From Pseudomonas bubulae (GTDB taxonomy: Bacteria; Pseudomonadota; Gammaproteobacteria; Pseudomonadales; Pseudomonadaceae): a stretch of 64,000 nt of DNA. Where the stretch lies: assembly GCF_900618535.1 (NCBI RefSeq), contig NZ_UYJA01000004.1, forward strand, positions 248,001 through 312,000, given 5' to 3'. Under the pieces are notes generated by a model that did no database searches, had not been told where the DNA came from, and saw nothing but the letters and a program-made list of their open reading frames with translations. Both the position numbers and the translations under genes were made by a program. Below are positions 55,459 through 64,000 of this stretch, piece by piece; the stretch's first letter is position 1; each line of letters starts with the position of its first letter.

Positions 55459-57387
55459 TCAATTGCTTTTCGCGGTTGCCTGCAGCCCTGCCAGCAGCAA
55501 ACGCTGGTACAGCTCATCGCGCAACCCGTCGGGTTGTGCGAGCTGCATGCGCTCCAGGTGTTCGGGTAATGCCTGGGGCGAAGGCGCGTCCAGCGTAGCC
55601 TTGCCCAGTTGGTACATCTGCGTGAGCTTGAATTTGCTTTTAAGCCAGTTCAACGCTCGCAGCAGGTCTTGCTCCTGCGCGCTGAAATCACTGCCCAGCG
55701 GGTATTCCGGGAACAAATGCGGGTGCCGATCGGCGATCTCCTGCAAACGCTGCGGGCTGTTGTCGGCAAAACGTGGATCAAGGCGAAAGTCCTTGGGCAG
55801 CTTGCCCATCAGTTGTGCCTGGGTGGTCAGTTCGGTCTGGAAGCGCGAGTCGGTGATGTTGAGCAGCGCCTCGATGACTTTGCTGTCGGTTTTGCCGCGC
55901 AAATCAGCAATCCCGTATTCGGTGACCACAATGTCGCGCAAATGCCGCGGGATGGTGCAGTGACCGTATTCCCAGACAATATTGGAACTTACATCACCGC
56001 CCGACTCTCGCCAGCTGCGCAACATGATTACCGAGCGTGCGTCATGCAGGGCATGGCCCTGGGCAACAAAGTTGTATTGCCCGCCGACCCCGCTCAGCAC
56101 CCGGCCGTCTTCGAGCTGATCAGCCACGGCGGCACCGAGCAAGGTCACGGTGAATGCGCTGTTGACGAAGCGCGCATCACGCCGTTGCAGGCGTTTCAAC
56201 TCTTCCTGGCCGTATAATTCGTTGATATAGCTGATGGCGGTCATATTGAATTCAAGGCGCTTGCTGTGGGGCAACTCCCTTAGCCGCTGGTAAAAATCGC
56301 GGGGGCCTAGGATAAAACCGCCGTGGATGCTGACCCCGTCACCCTGCAAGCTTTCATCCAGGGTGCCCGCATTGGCCTGGGCTTGCCTGTCGGCATCGGG
56401 GTAGACCTTGCGTCGCACAATCCCGGCATCGGCCAGCACCATCAGGCCGTGGACAAACATCTCGCTGCAACCATACAGGCCCCGGGCAAATGGCTCGACG
56501 CCACCTTGTTGCTCGATCAGCTTGCGCCACGGGGTGATATCGATAGCGTCGAGCAGGTCGCGGTAGCCCTCGTTGTCACCCTGGCGTGCGAGCAGGGCTG
56601 CACTCAGGGCATCACCCATCGAGCCAATGCCGATCTGCAGGGTGCCGCCGTCGCGTATCAGGGTGCTGGCATGCAGGCCGATCATATGGTCTTGCAGATT
56701 GACCGGCATGCTGGGCGTTGAAAACAACGTAGTGTGCTCATCTTCGTCAATCAACAGATCAAAATCGTCGATACTCAGCTCCGAGTCGCCGGGCATATAA
56801 GGCAGGTCACCATGTACCTGGCCCAGTATCAGAATGGTCTCGCCCGCCGCACGCCGCTTGGCAATCATGGGCAACAAATCGAGGGTAATATCCGGGTTGC
56901 AGCTCAAGCTCAGACGCGCGGCATCCTCGGGGTGTCGAGCAACCAGTTGGGCCACCAGGTTCAGGCCGCTGGCATTGATGTCGCGGGCCGCGTGACTGTA
57001 ATTGCTGCTGACGTAATCCTGCTGAGCAGGCGGGCTGTTGAGCAAACTGCCCGGCTGCAAAAAGAACTGCTCGACGTGGATGTTGGTGGGCATGCTGTTG
57101 TGAAGCAGGTCGGCCAGGTAATCCAGCTCAATGTAATCGCCAAATACCCGCTCGACAAAAGGCTCCAGAAACAACCGTTGCAGTCCGTCCCCAAGTGGGG
57201 GGCGGCCCAGACTCAAAGCGGTATAGATCGTCAGTTGGCGTTCGGGCAGCTGCCTGATCCGCTGATACAGCGCATTGACGAAGCGGTTGGCCTTGCCCAA
57301 GCCCAGCGGCAGGCCAAGGTGAATATGCATCGGTAATCGCGCCAGCACATCATCGACTGCGCGTTCGATCGAACAGGACTGCACCAT
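55459..57387 (-). CDS. Acetyl-CoA hydrolase/transferase family protein
   Basis: The 642-residue protein has two CoA-transferase-like halves. The second holds LQIGIGSMGDALSAAL, FNMTAISYINELYG, LSGVGGQYNFVAQGHA and VVTEYGIADLRGKTDSKVIEALLNI, the last typical of the catalytic domain of acetyl-CoA hydrolases. It is longer than usual enzymes (about 500-540) because of an extended C-terminus. The ATG at 57387 has a perfect AAGGAGG nearby. Substrate unknown. Confidence 0.85.
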   Translation of the reverse strand: MVQSCSIERAVDDVLARLPMHIHLGLPLGLGKANRFVNALYQRIRQLPERQLTIYTALSLGRPPLGDGLQRLFLEPFVERVFGDYIELDYLADLLHNSMPTNIHVEQFFLQPGSLLNSPPAQQDYVSSNYSHAARDINASGLNLVAQLVARHPEDAARLSLSCNPDITLDLLPMIAKRRAAGETILILGQVHGDLPYMPGDSELSIDDFDLLIDEDEHTTLFSTPSMPVNLQDHMIGLHASTLIRDGGTLQIGIGSMGDALSAALLARQGDNEGYRDLLDAIDITPWRKLIEQQGGVEPFARGLYGCSEMFVHGLMVLADAGIVRRKVYPDADRQAQANAGTLDESLQGDGVSIHGGFILGPRDFYQRLRELPHSKRLEFNMTAISYINELYGQEELKRLQRRDARFVNSAFTVTLLGAAVADQLEDGRVLSGVGGQYNFVAQGHALHDARSVIMLRSWRESGGDVSSNIVWEYGHCTIPRHLRDIVVTEYGIADLRGKTDSKVIEALLNITDSRFQTELTTQAQLMGKLPKDFRLDPRFADNSPQRLQEIADRHPHLFPEYPLGSDFSAQEQDLLRALNWLKSKFKLTQMYQLGKATLDAPSPQALPEHLERMQLAQPDGLRDELYQRLLLAGLQATAKSN

Positions 57388-57462
57388 CTGATCCTCCTTA
57401 TCCAGTCTTGAATATAGACGTGATAGCGCAGAGGACGCGGACGAGCTCAAATTTCGGGCACA

Positions 57463-57488
57463 AAAAAGCCGCCCATCAGCGGCTTTTT
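57463..57488 (-). terminator. Rho-independent terminator after cytochrome c5 gene
   Basis: AAAAAGCCGC pairs with GCGGCTTTTT around a six-base loop, 15 bases after the cytochrome gene stop on the minus strand. Confidence 0.88.
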
Positions 57489-57502
57489 CAGAGAAGGTCG
57501 GG

Positions 57503-57928
57503 TTATTTCAAACCGGACATTTTCTCGATGGCGCCTTTTAGCTCTTCATCGGTACAGGTCATGCAAGTGCCTTTTGGCGGCATGGCGTTGATACCGGTGA
57601 TGGCTTTGGCCAGGATGCCATCAAGGCCGCCCTGATGATCGGCGCGCTCTTTCCAGGCCGCGGTGTCACCGATTTTCGGTGCGCCCAACAGGCCGGTGCC
57701 GTGGCATGCACTGCAATGCTTGGCAATAATGTCGTCGGGGGTCATGCCACCGCCGCCGCCCACCGAGGCTGCTACGTCCATCCCTTTGCATTCTTGCCCT
57801 TGAACACAGACCTTACCCACTGGCTCAAGACGTTTTGCGATGTCATCGTTCGTTGCTGCCTGAGCGTTGACTGCCCATAGGGCCACTACTGCTGCTGGTA
57901 CGGCCAGCATTTTCATAATTAGGTTCAC
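57503..57928 (-). CDS. cycB: Cytochrome c5 family protein
   Basis: The 141-residue periplasmic cytochrome has a signal peptide (MKMLAVPAAVVALWAVNAQA), haem motif CSACH at 72-76, axial Met in INAMPPKGTC and an extra disulfide CMTC, the mark of c5. The GTG at 57928 has GAGGGTG upstream; an ATG four codons later (MKMLAV) is equally possible. A role in respiratory electron transfer is expected. Confidence 0.92.
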   Translation of the reverse strand: MNLIMKMLAVPAAVVALWAVNAQAATNDDIAKRLEPVGKVCVQGQECKGMDVAASVGGGGGMTPDDIIAKHCSACHGTGLLGAPKIGDTAAWKERADHQGGLDGILAKAITGINAMPPKGTCMTCTDEELKGAIEKMSGLK

Positions 57929-58096
57929 GCGTTCACCCTCAATGGTGGCTATTCACGCCCACAACCACGGTTTCGCGGGCGGCGAAAGTATAACGGTTAG
58001 CCCGCCTCTCTGAAACAACCCTAAAGACAAAGGGGGAATAGAGCTGGCGAAATGCATCTACGGGTGCCTCTGCAAGCAGACAGGGCGCCTCTGTTC

Positions 58097-58693
58097 TTAG
58101 AAATTCGCCGGGGTGGCTGCGCTGATTAGTCGCGCCGCGACGTCGAACGGATTACGAAAGCGGTGTGGTTTGGAGCTTTCGAAATAATAGCTGTCACCGG
58201 CTTCCAGCACGAAGGTCTCAAGACCCACGGTTAACTCTAGGCGACCTTCCACCAAAATCCCGGTTTCTTCGCCTTCATGGGTCAGCATTTCGTCCCCGGT
58301 ATCGGCGCCCGGTGGATAAATCTCGTTGAGAAAGGCAATGGCCCGGCTCGGATGTGCCTTGCCCACCAGTTTCATGGTCACCGCACCGTCGGAAATGTCG
58401 ATCAGCTCATTGGCTTTGTAGACAATTTGAGTTGGGTTTTCTTGAAGGATTTCTTCGGAAAAAAACTCGACCATGGACATGGGGATGCCACTCAGCACTT
58501 TTCGCAGGGAGCTTATGGACGGGCTCACGCTGTTCTTTTCGATCATCGAAATGGTGCTGTTGGTGACGCCCGCGCGCTTGGCGAGTTCACGCTGCGACAG
58601 GCCTTTGAGTTTGCGGATGGATTGCAGTCGTTCACCGACGTCCAATGCGGGAGCCTCCTGGGGGTCAGATTCGGGTCGAGAAGCCGCCATCAT
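58097..58693 (-). CDS. XRE-cupin transcriptional regulator (PuuR-like)
   Basis: The 198-residue regulator has an N-terminal XRE helix-turn-helix (LQSIRKLKGLSQRELAKRAGVTNSTISMIEKNSVSPSISSLRKVLSGI) and a C-terminal cupin domain (MLTHEGEETGILVEGRLELTVGLETFVLEAGDSYYFESSKPHRFRN). Its family controls amino-acid and polyamine genes. Its place beside dadX/dadA and a PuuB-like oxidase suggests polyamine or D-alanine control. Start at 58693 or the next ATG. Confidence 0.88.
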   Translation of the reverse strand: MMAASRPESDPQEAPALDVGERLQSIRKLKGLSQRELAKRAGVTNSTISMIEKNSVSPSISSLRKVLSGIPMSMVEFFSEEILQENPTQIVYKANELIDISDGAVTMKLVGKAHPSRAIAFLNEIYPPGADTGDEMLTHEGEETGILVEGRLELTVGLETFVLEAGDSYYFESSKPHRFRNPFDVAARLISAATPANF

Positions 58694-58772
58694 GGCGATA
58701 GCGTTCAGTATTTACAACACTTCGACTTCAAACCCGGACGCCCATTCGCCCCTGCATATTGGATACAACCCA

Positions 58773-59846
58773 TCAGTTACCGGAATAGAGCCGTGGAACG
58801 CGTTTGGGGTTGCAGAAAATCTGGTAAGGAATGGTATCTGCTGCAGTGGCCACTTCGCTGGCGAGAATGTTTTTACCCCACAACTCGACCGTCGAACCCA
58901 GGCCCGCTTGCGGCACATCGGTGAGGTCGATGCACAGCATGTCCATCGATACACGACCCAGCAACTGGCTGCGCACACCGTCCACAAATACGGGGGTACC
59001 GGTGGGTGCCTGGCGCGGGTAGCCGTCGGCATAACCCATGGCCACCACGCCGATTCGCATGGGTTTTGGGGTGATGAACCTGGCACCGTAGCCCACTGGC
59101 TCACCGGCGGGCAGTTCGCGTACGCAGATCACTTTGGACTCCAGGGTCATCACCGGTTGCAAGCGAGAGGCCGTGGCCTGTGGCTCGTCAAATGGCGAGC
59201 TGCCATACAACATCAAGCCCGGGCGTACCCAGTCACTTGGCACGCGTGGCCAGCCGAGTACGGCCGGCGAGTTGCGCAAGCTGATTTCTGCCGTCAAATC
59301 GGCGCGAGCGCCGAGGAACACAGCAACCTGCTCTACGCTTCGAGTGCAATCGAGCTCATCGGCGCGGGCAAAATGGCTCATCAGCACGATTTTCGCCACA
59401 TTGGCACTGGCCTGCAGACGCTGGTAAGCGGCCTTGTAATCGTTGGGGTGCAAGCCAACGCGGTGCATGCCACTGTCCAGTTTCAGCCACACATTGATGG
59501 GTTTGGCGAGCCGGGCCTGCTCGATGGCATCAAGCTGCCACAGCGAATGCACCACACACCAGAAGTCATGTTCGACGATCAGTGGTAGTTCATCCGCTTC
59601 AAAAAAACCTTCCAGCAGCAGGATTGGCGCGCGAATACCGGCGGCGCGCAGTTCCAGTGCTTCTTCAATACAGGCCACGGCAAAACCGTCAGCCTCGGCC
59701 TCAAGAGCCTGGGCGCAGCGCACGGCACCGTGGCCGTAGGCATCGGCCTTGATCACAGCAAGGGCCTTGGCCCCCGTGACTTCACGGGCCAGTTGGTAAT
59801 TGTGACGCAGGGCTTGGAGGTCGATCAGGGCACGGGCTGGGCGCAT
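58773..59846 (-). CDS. dadX: Catabolic alanine racemase DadX
   Basis: The 357-residue PLP enzyme has PLP Lys33 in [10 protein letters not shown] and the catalytic Tyr in PVGYGARF. It converts L-alanine to D-alanine for DadA. It follows ridA and dadA in the same direction, with a hairpin terminator in between. This order matches Pseudomonas dadAX. Confidence 0.94.
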   Translation of the reverse strand: MRPARALIDLQALRHNYQLAREVTGAKALAVIKADAYGHGAVRCAQALEAEADGFAVACIEEALELRAAGIRAPILLLEGFFEADELPLIVEHDFWCVVHSLWQLDAIEQARLAKPINVWLKLDSGMHRVGLHPNDYKAAYQRLQASANVAKIVLMSHFARADELDCTRSVEQVAVFLGARADLTAEISLRNSPAVLGWPRVPSDWVRPGLMLYGSSPFDEPQATASRLQPVMTLESKVICVRELPAGEPVGYGARFITPKPMRIGVVAMGYADGYPRQAPTGTPVFVDGVRSQLLGRVSMDMLCIDLTDVPQAGLGSTVELWGKNILASEVATAADTIPYQIFCNPKRVPRLYSGN

Positions 59847-59872
59847 GGCGGCGGGCTTCTAACGGCAAAAGA

Positions 59873-59917
59873 ATAAAAAACGGTGCACACCCGCAGCGTG
59901 AACTGCGTGCTGCACCG
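59873..59917 (-). terminator. Hairpin terminator between ridA and dadX
   Basis: Read on the minus strand, CGGTGCA at one side pairs with TGCACCG at the other (inner GCAG/CTGC also pair), followed by TTTTTTATT. It follows the ridA stop and comes before dadX, so it may lower dadX relative to dadA-ridA. Confidence 0.7.
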
Positions 59918-59946
59918 CAAGAGGGACTGTTACGTGATCAAAAAAC

Positions 59947-60300
59947 TTACGGCAATGCTGCCACAACAGACAGTTCAACCAGGATTTCGGGCTCGCACAG
60001 CTTGGCCTCGACAGTTGCGCGGGCCGGCGCTACACCCTTGGGCAGCCATTGGTCCCAGACGCTGTTCATGCCGGTAAAGTCGGCATCGATGTCTTTGAGG
60101 TAGATAGTGACCGACAGGATACGGCTTTTATCGGAGCCCGCCAGGTCCAGCAAATGCTCGATATTGGCCAGTGTTTCACGGGTCTGTTGCTCGACCCCGG
60201 CGTTCATGTCGTCGCCGACTTGCCCGGACAGGTAGACAGTGCCGTTATGGGTAACGATCTGGCTCATGCGTTCATTGGTGAGCTGGCGCTGGATTGCCAT
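59947..60300 (-). CDS. ridA: RidA-family enamine/imine deaminase
   Basis: The 117-residue RidA protein has [30 protein letters not shown] and the catalytic Arg in [25 protein letters not shown]. It hydrolyses reactive imines such as the 2-iminopropionate made when DadA oxidises D-alanine, which suits its position. The gene overlaps the end of dadA by 29 bases. Confidence 0.93.
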   Translation of the reverse strand: MAIQRQLTNERMSQIVTHNGTVYLSGQVGDDMNAGVEQQTRETLANIEHLLDLAGSDKSRILSVTIYLKDIDADFTGMNSVWDQWLPKGVAPARATVEAKLCEPEILVELSVVAALP

Positions 60301-61573
60301 GTTTTGCAGTCTCCTGGTGGTTGCCGTAGCGGGAAATATCAAGGCCTTCGGCGCTGATTTGCGGGGTCTTTTTGGCCATTACGTCCGCGAGGAAACGACC
60401 GGAACCGCAGGCCATGGTCCAACCCAGTGTGCCATGCCCGGTGTTCAGGAACAGGTTTTTGAACGGGGTTGCGCCCACAATCGGCGTGCCGTCCGGGGTG
60501 GTCGGGCGCAGTCCGGTCCAGAAACTGGCCTGGCTCAGATCACCGCCCTGAGGATAAAGGTCGTTGACGATCATCTCCAGGGTTTCGCGTCGGCGCGGGT
60601 TTAGCGACAGGTCAAAACCGGCGATTTCAGCCATGCCGCCAACGCGAATGCGGTTGTCGAAACGGGTGATCGCGACCTTGTAGGTCTCATCGAGAATGGT
60701 CGAGGTCGGTGCCATGTCCGAATTGGTAATCGGAATGGTCAGCGAGTAGCCCTTGAGCGGGTAAACCGGCGCCTTGATGCCCAGTGGCTTGAGCATTTGC
60801 GGCGAGTAGCTGCCCAGTGCCAGAACGTAACGGTCGGCGGTTTCGAGTTTGCCGTCGATCATCACGCCATTGATGCGATCACCTGCGTAGTCCAGACGCT
60901 GGATATCCTGGCCGAAGCGGAACTCAACACCCAGGTTTTTGGCCATTTCAGCCAAGCGGGTGGTAAACATCTGACAGTCGCCAGTCTGGTCATTGGGCAG
61001 GCGCAGGGCGCCGGCCAAAATGTCGGTCACGCTGGCCAGTGCGGGCTCAACCCGGGCAATACCGGCACGGTCGAGCAGTTCGAACGGTACACCGGATTCT
61101 TTCAGGACCGCGATGTCCTTGGCGGCGCCATCGAGCTGGGCCTGAGTGCGGAACAGTTGTGTGGTGCCGAGGTTACGGGCTTCGTAGGCAATACCCGTTT
61201 CGGCGCGCAGTTCGTCGAGGCAGTCACGGCTGTACTCGGACAGGCGAACCATGCGCTCCTTGTTCACGGCATAGCGGCTGGCGGTGCAGTTGCGCAGCAT
61301 CTGTGCCATCCACAGGTACTGATCAACGCTGGTCGTGGCCTTGATTGCCAGAGGTGCGTGGCGTTCGAGCAACCACTTGATCGCCTTGAGCGGCACGCCC
61401 GGTGCGGCCCACGGCGAAGCGTAGCCCGGGGACACCTGGCCCGCGTTGGCAAAGCTGGTTTCCATTGCAACGGCTGGCTGACGGTCCACGACAACCACAT
61501 CAAAACCGGCTCGGGCCAGATAATAGGCGCTGGCAGTACCAATAACGCCGCCACCCAATACCATAACTCGCAT
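60272..61573 (-). CDS. dadA: D-amino acid dehydrogenase small subunit DadA
   Basis: The 433-residue FAD enzyme has Rossmann motif GGGVIG (7-12) and the C-terminal FAD part [39 protein letters not shown]. It oxidises D-alanine to pyruvate at the membrane. The ATG at 61573 is eight bases from GAGGGA; the ATG two codons earlier is too close. The C-terminal tail overlaps ridA. Divergent from lrp. Confidence 0.95.
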   Translation of the reverse strand: MRVMVLGGGVIGTASAYYLARAGFDVVVVDRQPAVAMETSFANAGQVSPGYASPWAAPGVPLKAIKWLLERHAPLAIKATTSVDQYLWMAQMLRNCTASRYAVNKERMVRLSEYSRDCLDELRAETGIAYEARNLGTTQLFRTQAQLDGAAKDIAVLKESGVPFELLDRAGIARVEPALASVTDILAGALRLPNDQTGDCQMFTTRLAEMAKNLGVEFRFGQDIQRLDYAGDRINGVMIDGKLETADRYVLALGSYSPQMLKPLGIKAPVYPLKGYSLTIPITNSDMAPTSTILDETYKVAITRFDNRIRVGGMAEIAGFDLSLNPRRRETLEMIVNDLYPQGGDLSQASFWTGLRPTTPDGTPIVGATPFKNLFLNTGHGTLGWTMACGSGRFLADVMAKKTPQISAEGLDISRYGNHQETAKHGNPAPAHQ

Positions 61574-61632
61574 ATTCATTCCCTCATCGCGGCCAGCCGC
61601 AGACGTTTATTGTTCGATGCAAAGATGAGCGC

Positions 61633-61665
61633 AGTATATGAAGCATTGAGCAGTGGTATTCACTG
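61633..61665. promoter_or_regulatory. dadA -10 box and possible Lrp site
   Basis: TATACT on the minus strand (61633-61638) lies 60 bases before dadA. CAGTGGTATTCACTG at 61651-61665 is a perfect inverted repeat whose ends (CAG...CTG) agree with the Lrp consensus at 10 of 15 positions. The site lies between the divergent dadA and lrp genes. Confidence 0.45.
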
Positions 61666-61728
61666 TATAAGAAGCTATATTTGGCGACAATTCTCGGGCA
61701 TAACCCTTTTCACGGAGGAGAATCTCCT

Positions 61729-62217
61729 ATGCGTACAAATCATCAAACAAAGCGTGAATTGGACAAGATAGATCGCAACATTTTGCGCATCCTCCAGGTC
61801 GATGGCCGCATCTCGTTTACCGAGCTGGGAGAGAAGGTTGGGTTGTCGACCACTCCCTGTACAGAACGAGTGCGCAGGCTGGAACGTGAAGGGATCATCA
61901 TGGGCTACAACGCCCGGCTGAACCCGCAACATTTACAGGGCAGCCTGCTGGTATTTGTGGAAATCAGCCTGGACTACAAATCAGGCGATACCTTTGATGA
62001 ATTCCGACGCGCCGTGTTGAAGTTGCCCCATGTGCTGGAGTGTCATCTGGTGTCGGGGGACTTCGACTATCTGGTGAAGGCGCGGATCAGCGAGATGGCT
62101 TCTTACCGCAAGCTGCTGGGTGACATCTTGCTCAAGCTGCCCCACGTGCGTGAGTCCAAAAGCTATATCGTGATGGAAGAAGTCAAAGAGAGCCTGAATC
62201 TGCCGATTGCAGATTGA
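61729..62217 (+). CDS. lrp: Lrp/AsnC-family regulator (DadR-like)
   Basis: The 162-residue regulator has the Lrp helix-turn-helix (LDKIDRNILRILQVDGRISFTELGEKVGLSTTPCTERVRRLEREGII) and a RAM ligand domain (SGDFDYLVKARISEMASYRKLLGDILLKLPHVRESKSYIVMEEVK). It lies divergent to dadA and should activate it with alanine, as known for Pseudomonas. GGAGGAG lies seven bases before the ATG. Confidence 0.94.
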   Translation: MRTNHQTKRELDKIDRNILRILQVDGRISFTELGEKVGLSTTPCTERVRRLEREGIIMGYNARLNPQHLQGSLLVFVEISLDYKSGDTFDEFRRAVLKLPHVLECHLVSGDFDYLVKARISEMASYRKLLGDILLKLPHVRESKSYIVMEEVKESLNLPIAD

Positions 62218-62262
62218 CGGCTTTCCCTTAGAGGGGCTGCGCAGACCGGCTTTTGCCTTTAG

Positions 62263-62299
62263 TCCCCTCTCCCTCCGGGAGAGGGTCAGGGTGAGGGGG
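62263..62299. repeat. CCCTCTCCC-family hairpin
   Basis: TCCCCTCTCCCTCCGGGAGA and following GGG form a hairpin, with GGGTGAGGGGG after it. Third site of this family, again in a convergent gap (lrp / cysteine-cluster gene). Confidence 0.88.
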
Positions 62300-62307
62300 C
62301 TCTTGAT

Positions 62308-62661
62308 CTAGACCAGCACCTGCCGCGTACTGGCGATGTATTCATGCACCAGCTTCTCTGCGCTGGGGTGAATCATCTCTACCGGGCGTCGGCCGTTGGG
62401 GCACGGCAAGGTGGGGGTAGTGCCAAACAACCGACAGATCAATGGCCGCTCTTCATACACCGTGCAGCCATTGGGCCCCAGATGCACACAGTTCAGCTCA
62501 TCTATTGCTGCTTCTTGTTCGGCAGCCGTCTTGCGCGGCAAGCGGGCCATTTCTTCGGATGAAGTGGTCACAGGCCCGCAGCAGTCATGGCAACCCGGCA
62601 CGCATTCGAACGAGGGGATTTGCTGCCTGAGAAAGCGGATCTTGTGACTGTTACAGCTCAT
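62308..62661 (-). CDS. YkgJ-family cysteine cluster protein
   Basis: The 117-residue protein has the cysteine pattern C-x3-C-x2-CC (FECVPGCHDCCGP), then CVHLGPNGCTVYEERPLICRLFGTTP, typical of the CxxCxxCC zinc/iron-chelating family. Function unknown. I chose the ATG at 62661 (MSCNSHKIRFLR); the longer frame upstream reads poorly. Convergent with lrp and divergent from the PuuB-like gene. Confidence 0.85.
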   Translation of the reverse strand: MSCNSHKIRFLRQQIPSFECVPGCHDCCGPVTTSSEEMARLPRKTAAEQEAAIDELNCVHLGPNGCTVYEERPLICRLFGTTPTLPCPNGRRPVEMIHPSAEKLVHEYIASTRQVLV

Positions 62662-62808
62662 CCAGAACGTACCGATTGAGAAAAGGCCGCAGAGTCTGCC
62701 TGAAAACCCCTGCCCTAGACAGGGCCATTCGGCTGTTCTTGCCCCACGGGAATGGCACGGCTTATGCTCCGTCAAATTTTCCAAACATCAATAATCAGGA
62801 TTACGCAC

Positions 62809-64000
62809 ATGAACGCCCCTGTTCAGCGCAGCCAGCACACCGCTTCTTATTACGCCGCCAGCAGCCTGCCACAACCCGATCATCCGGTTTTGCAGGGCGA
62901 GCTGGTAGCGGATGTGTGTGTGGTGGGCGGTGGCTTTTCCGGCCTGAATACGGCGCTGGAGCTGGCCGAGCGCGGCATGAGCGTGGTCTTGCTGGAAGCG
63001 CACAAGATCGGTTGGGGCGCCAGCGGGCGCAATGGCGGGCAACTGATTCGCGGGGTCGGCCATGGTGTTGAGCAGTTTGAAGGCGTCATCGGCAAGGACG
63101 GTGTGCGGCAAATGAAGCTGATGGGGCTGGAGGCGGTGGAAATCGTGCGCCAGCGCGTCGAGCGTTTCAATATTGCCTGTGACCTGACCTGGGGCTATTG
63201 CGACCTGGCCAACAAACCCCGTGACCTTGAAGGTTTTGCTGAAGAGGCCCAGGAGCTGCGCGATCTGGGTTATCGCCATGAAACCCGTCTGTTGCAGGCC
63301 AACGAAGTGCACAGCGTGGTGGGTTCGGACCGGTATGTCGGCGGCTTTGTCGATATGGGCTCGGGTCATTTGCACCCGCTGAATCTGGCGCTGGGCGAAG
63401 CAGCGGCCGCTGCGCAACTGGGTGTAAAGCTGTTTGAAAACTCCGCAGTAACCCGCATCGATTATGGCCCTGAAGTACGGGTGCACACGGCCCAGGGCTC
63501 AGTGCGGGCCAAAAGTCTGGTACTGGGCTGCAACGCCTATCTCAAGGACCTCAACCCGCAACTAAGCGGCAAAGTGCTGCCTGCGGGCAGCTACATCATT
63601 GCCACCGAGCCGTTGAGCGAAGCCCGGGCTCACGCCTTGCTGCCACAGAACATGGCCGTGTGCGACCAGCGCGTGGCGCTGGACTACTACCGTCTTTCGG
63701 CAGATCGGCGTCTGTTATTCGGTGGGGCCTGTCATTATTCTGGGCGGGATCCGCAGGATATTGCCGCGTACATGCGTCCTAAAATGCTCGAGGTGTTCCC
63801 GCATCTTAAAGACGTGAAAATCGACTACCAGTGGGGCGGCATGATCGGCATTGGTGCCAACCGCCTGCCGCAGATCGGCCGCCTGCAAGAGCATCCCAAT
63901 GTGTATTACGCCCAGGCGTATTCAGGGCACGGGGTTAACGCAACCCACCTGGCGGGCAAGTTGCTGGCCGAAGCTATCAGTGGCCAGCACAGTGACGGTT
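62809..64000 (+). CDS. FAD-dependent oxidoreductase, PuuB-like (gamma-glutamylputrescine oxidase), partial
   Basis: The frame opens at ATG 62809 (MNAPVQRSQHTASYYAASSLPQPDHPVLQGELVADVCVVGGGFSGLNTALELAERG) and is still open at the window end, giving 397 residues of an expected 425-430. The Rossmann motif GGGFSG and GASGRNGGQLIRGVGHG match DAO-family enzymes such as PuuB/OrdL; the C-terminal part has GMIGIGANRLPQIGR and AYSGHGVNATHLAGKLLAEAI. It probably oxidises gamma-glutamylputrescine. AGGA lies nine bases upstream. Confidence 0.85.
   Translation, partial: MNAPVQRSQHTASYYAASSLPQPDHPVLQGELVADVCVVGGGFSGLNTALELAERGMSVVLLEAHKIGWGASGRNGGQLIRGVGHGVEQFEGVIGKDGVRQMKLMGLEAVEIVRQRVERFNIACDLTWGYCDLANKPRDLEGFAEEAQELRDLGYRHETRLLQANEVHSVVGSDRYVGGFVDMGSGHLHPLNLALGEAAAAAQLGVKLFENSAVTRIDYGPEVRVHTAQGSVRAKSLVLGCNAYLKDLNPQLSGKVLPAGSYIIATEPLSEARAHALLPQNMAVCDQRVALDYYRLSADRRLLFGGACHYSGRDPQDIAAYMRPKMLEVFPHLKDVKIDYQWGGMIGIGANRLPQIGRLQEHPNVYYAQAYSGHGVNATHLAGKLLAEAISGQHSDG

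Overview
This window is chromosomal DNA of a Pseudomonas, most likely of the fluorescens lineage. The grounds are the gene content and order, which match families I know from that genus: lptM-lysA-dapF-DUF484-xerC-HAD, sutA-amtB-glnK-ubiK-yifB, LysR-MATE-GGDEF/EAL-rep-xpt, and cycB-cupin regulator-dadX-ridA-dadA-lrp. Several REP palindromes of the Pseudomonas type GGGAGCGGGCTTGCTC support this. No rRNA, tRNA, prophage, insertion sequence or CRISPR array was recognised. Species assignment and all family names rest on reading the sequence without a database search.

Layout. 1-2065: a DUF2868/DUF3482 GTPase pair, the first gene cut by the window start. 2172-8940: a minus-strand phosphonate module with a LysR regulator, a 2-aminoethylphosphonate-type ABC importer (ATPase, double permease, binding protein), a FAD oxidoreductase and an HD-domain oxygenase. 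8957-11766: divergent cadA/cadR with a MerR-type operator between them. 11872-16485: a DUF5924 membrane protein, then an Mla/Pqi-like lipid ABC system (permease, ATPase, MCE protein, lipoprotein). 16716-21930: a TriABC-like RND efflux operon with two adaptor lipoproteins. 22048-30143: an orphan ATPase, a MetQ-like binding protein, an odd sigma-54 activator, two small hydrolase or membrane genes, HAD phosphatase, gamma-carbonic anhydrase, prlC and yheV. 30270-34310: sulfate uptake (sbp, cysTWA) with oscA. 34742-42765: a TIGR02647 protein, a truncated cyaA, rnk, cyaY, lysine biosynthesis genes, xerC, a HAD gene and sutA. 43248-44957: glnK-amtB behind a recognisable sigma-54 promoter. 45374-48283: ubiK, a VOC protein, a higBA toxin-antitoxin pair and a broken yifB/comM. 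48293-57928: LysR, MATE efflux, EAL phosphodiesterase, Rep helicase, xpt, an acetyl-CoA hydrolase-like protein and cytochrome c5. 58097-64000: D-alanine catabolism (cupin regulator, dadX, ridA, dadA, lrp), a cysteine-cluster protein and a PuuB-like oxidase cut by the window end.

Most of the window is housekeeping sequence. The main points of interest are: (i) a class I adenylate cyclase gene ending at about the position where the catalytic part of the E. coli enzyme ends; (ii) yifB/comM with an internal out-of-frame deletion; (iii) a phosphonate module combining a FAD oxidoreductase with a PhnZ-type HD oxygenase and no PhnW/PhnX in the window; (iv) three unrelated families of short palindromic repeats that occupy most convergent gene gaps; (v) a sigma-54 activator-like protein without a GAFTGA loop or DNA-binding domain; and (vi) several readable regulatory sites (CadR, NtrC/sigma-54, HigA, an oscA palindrome and a possible Lrp site).
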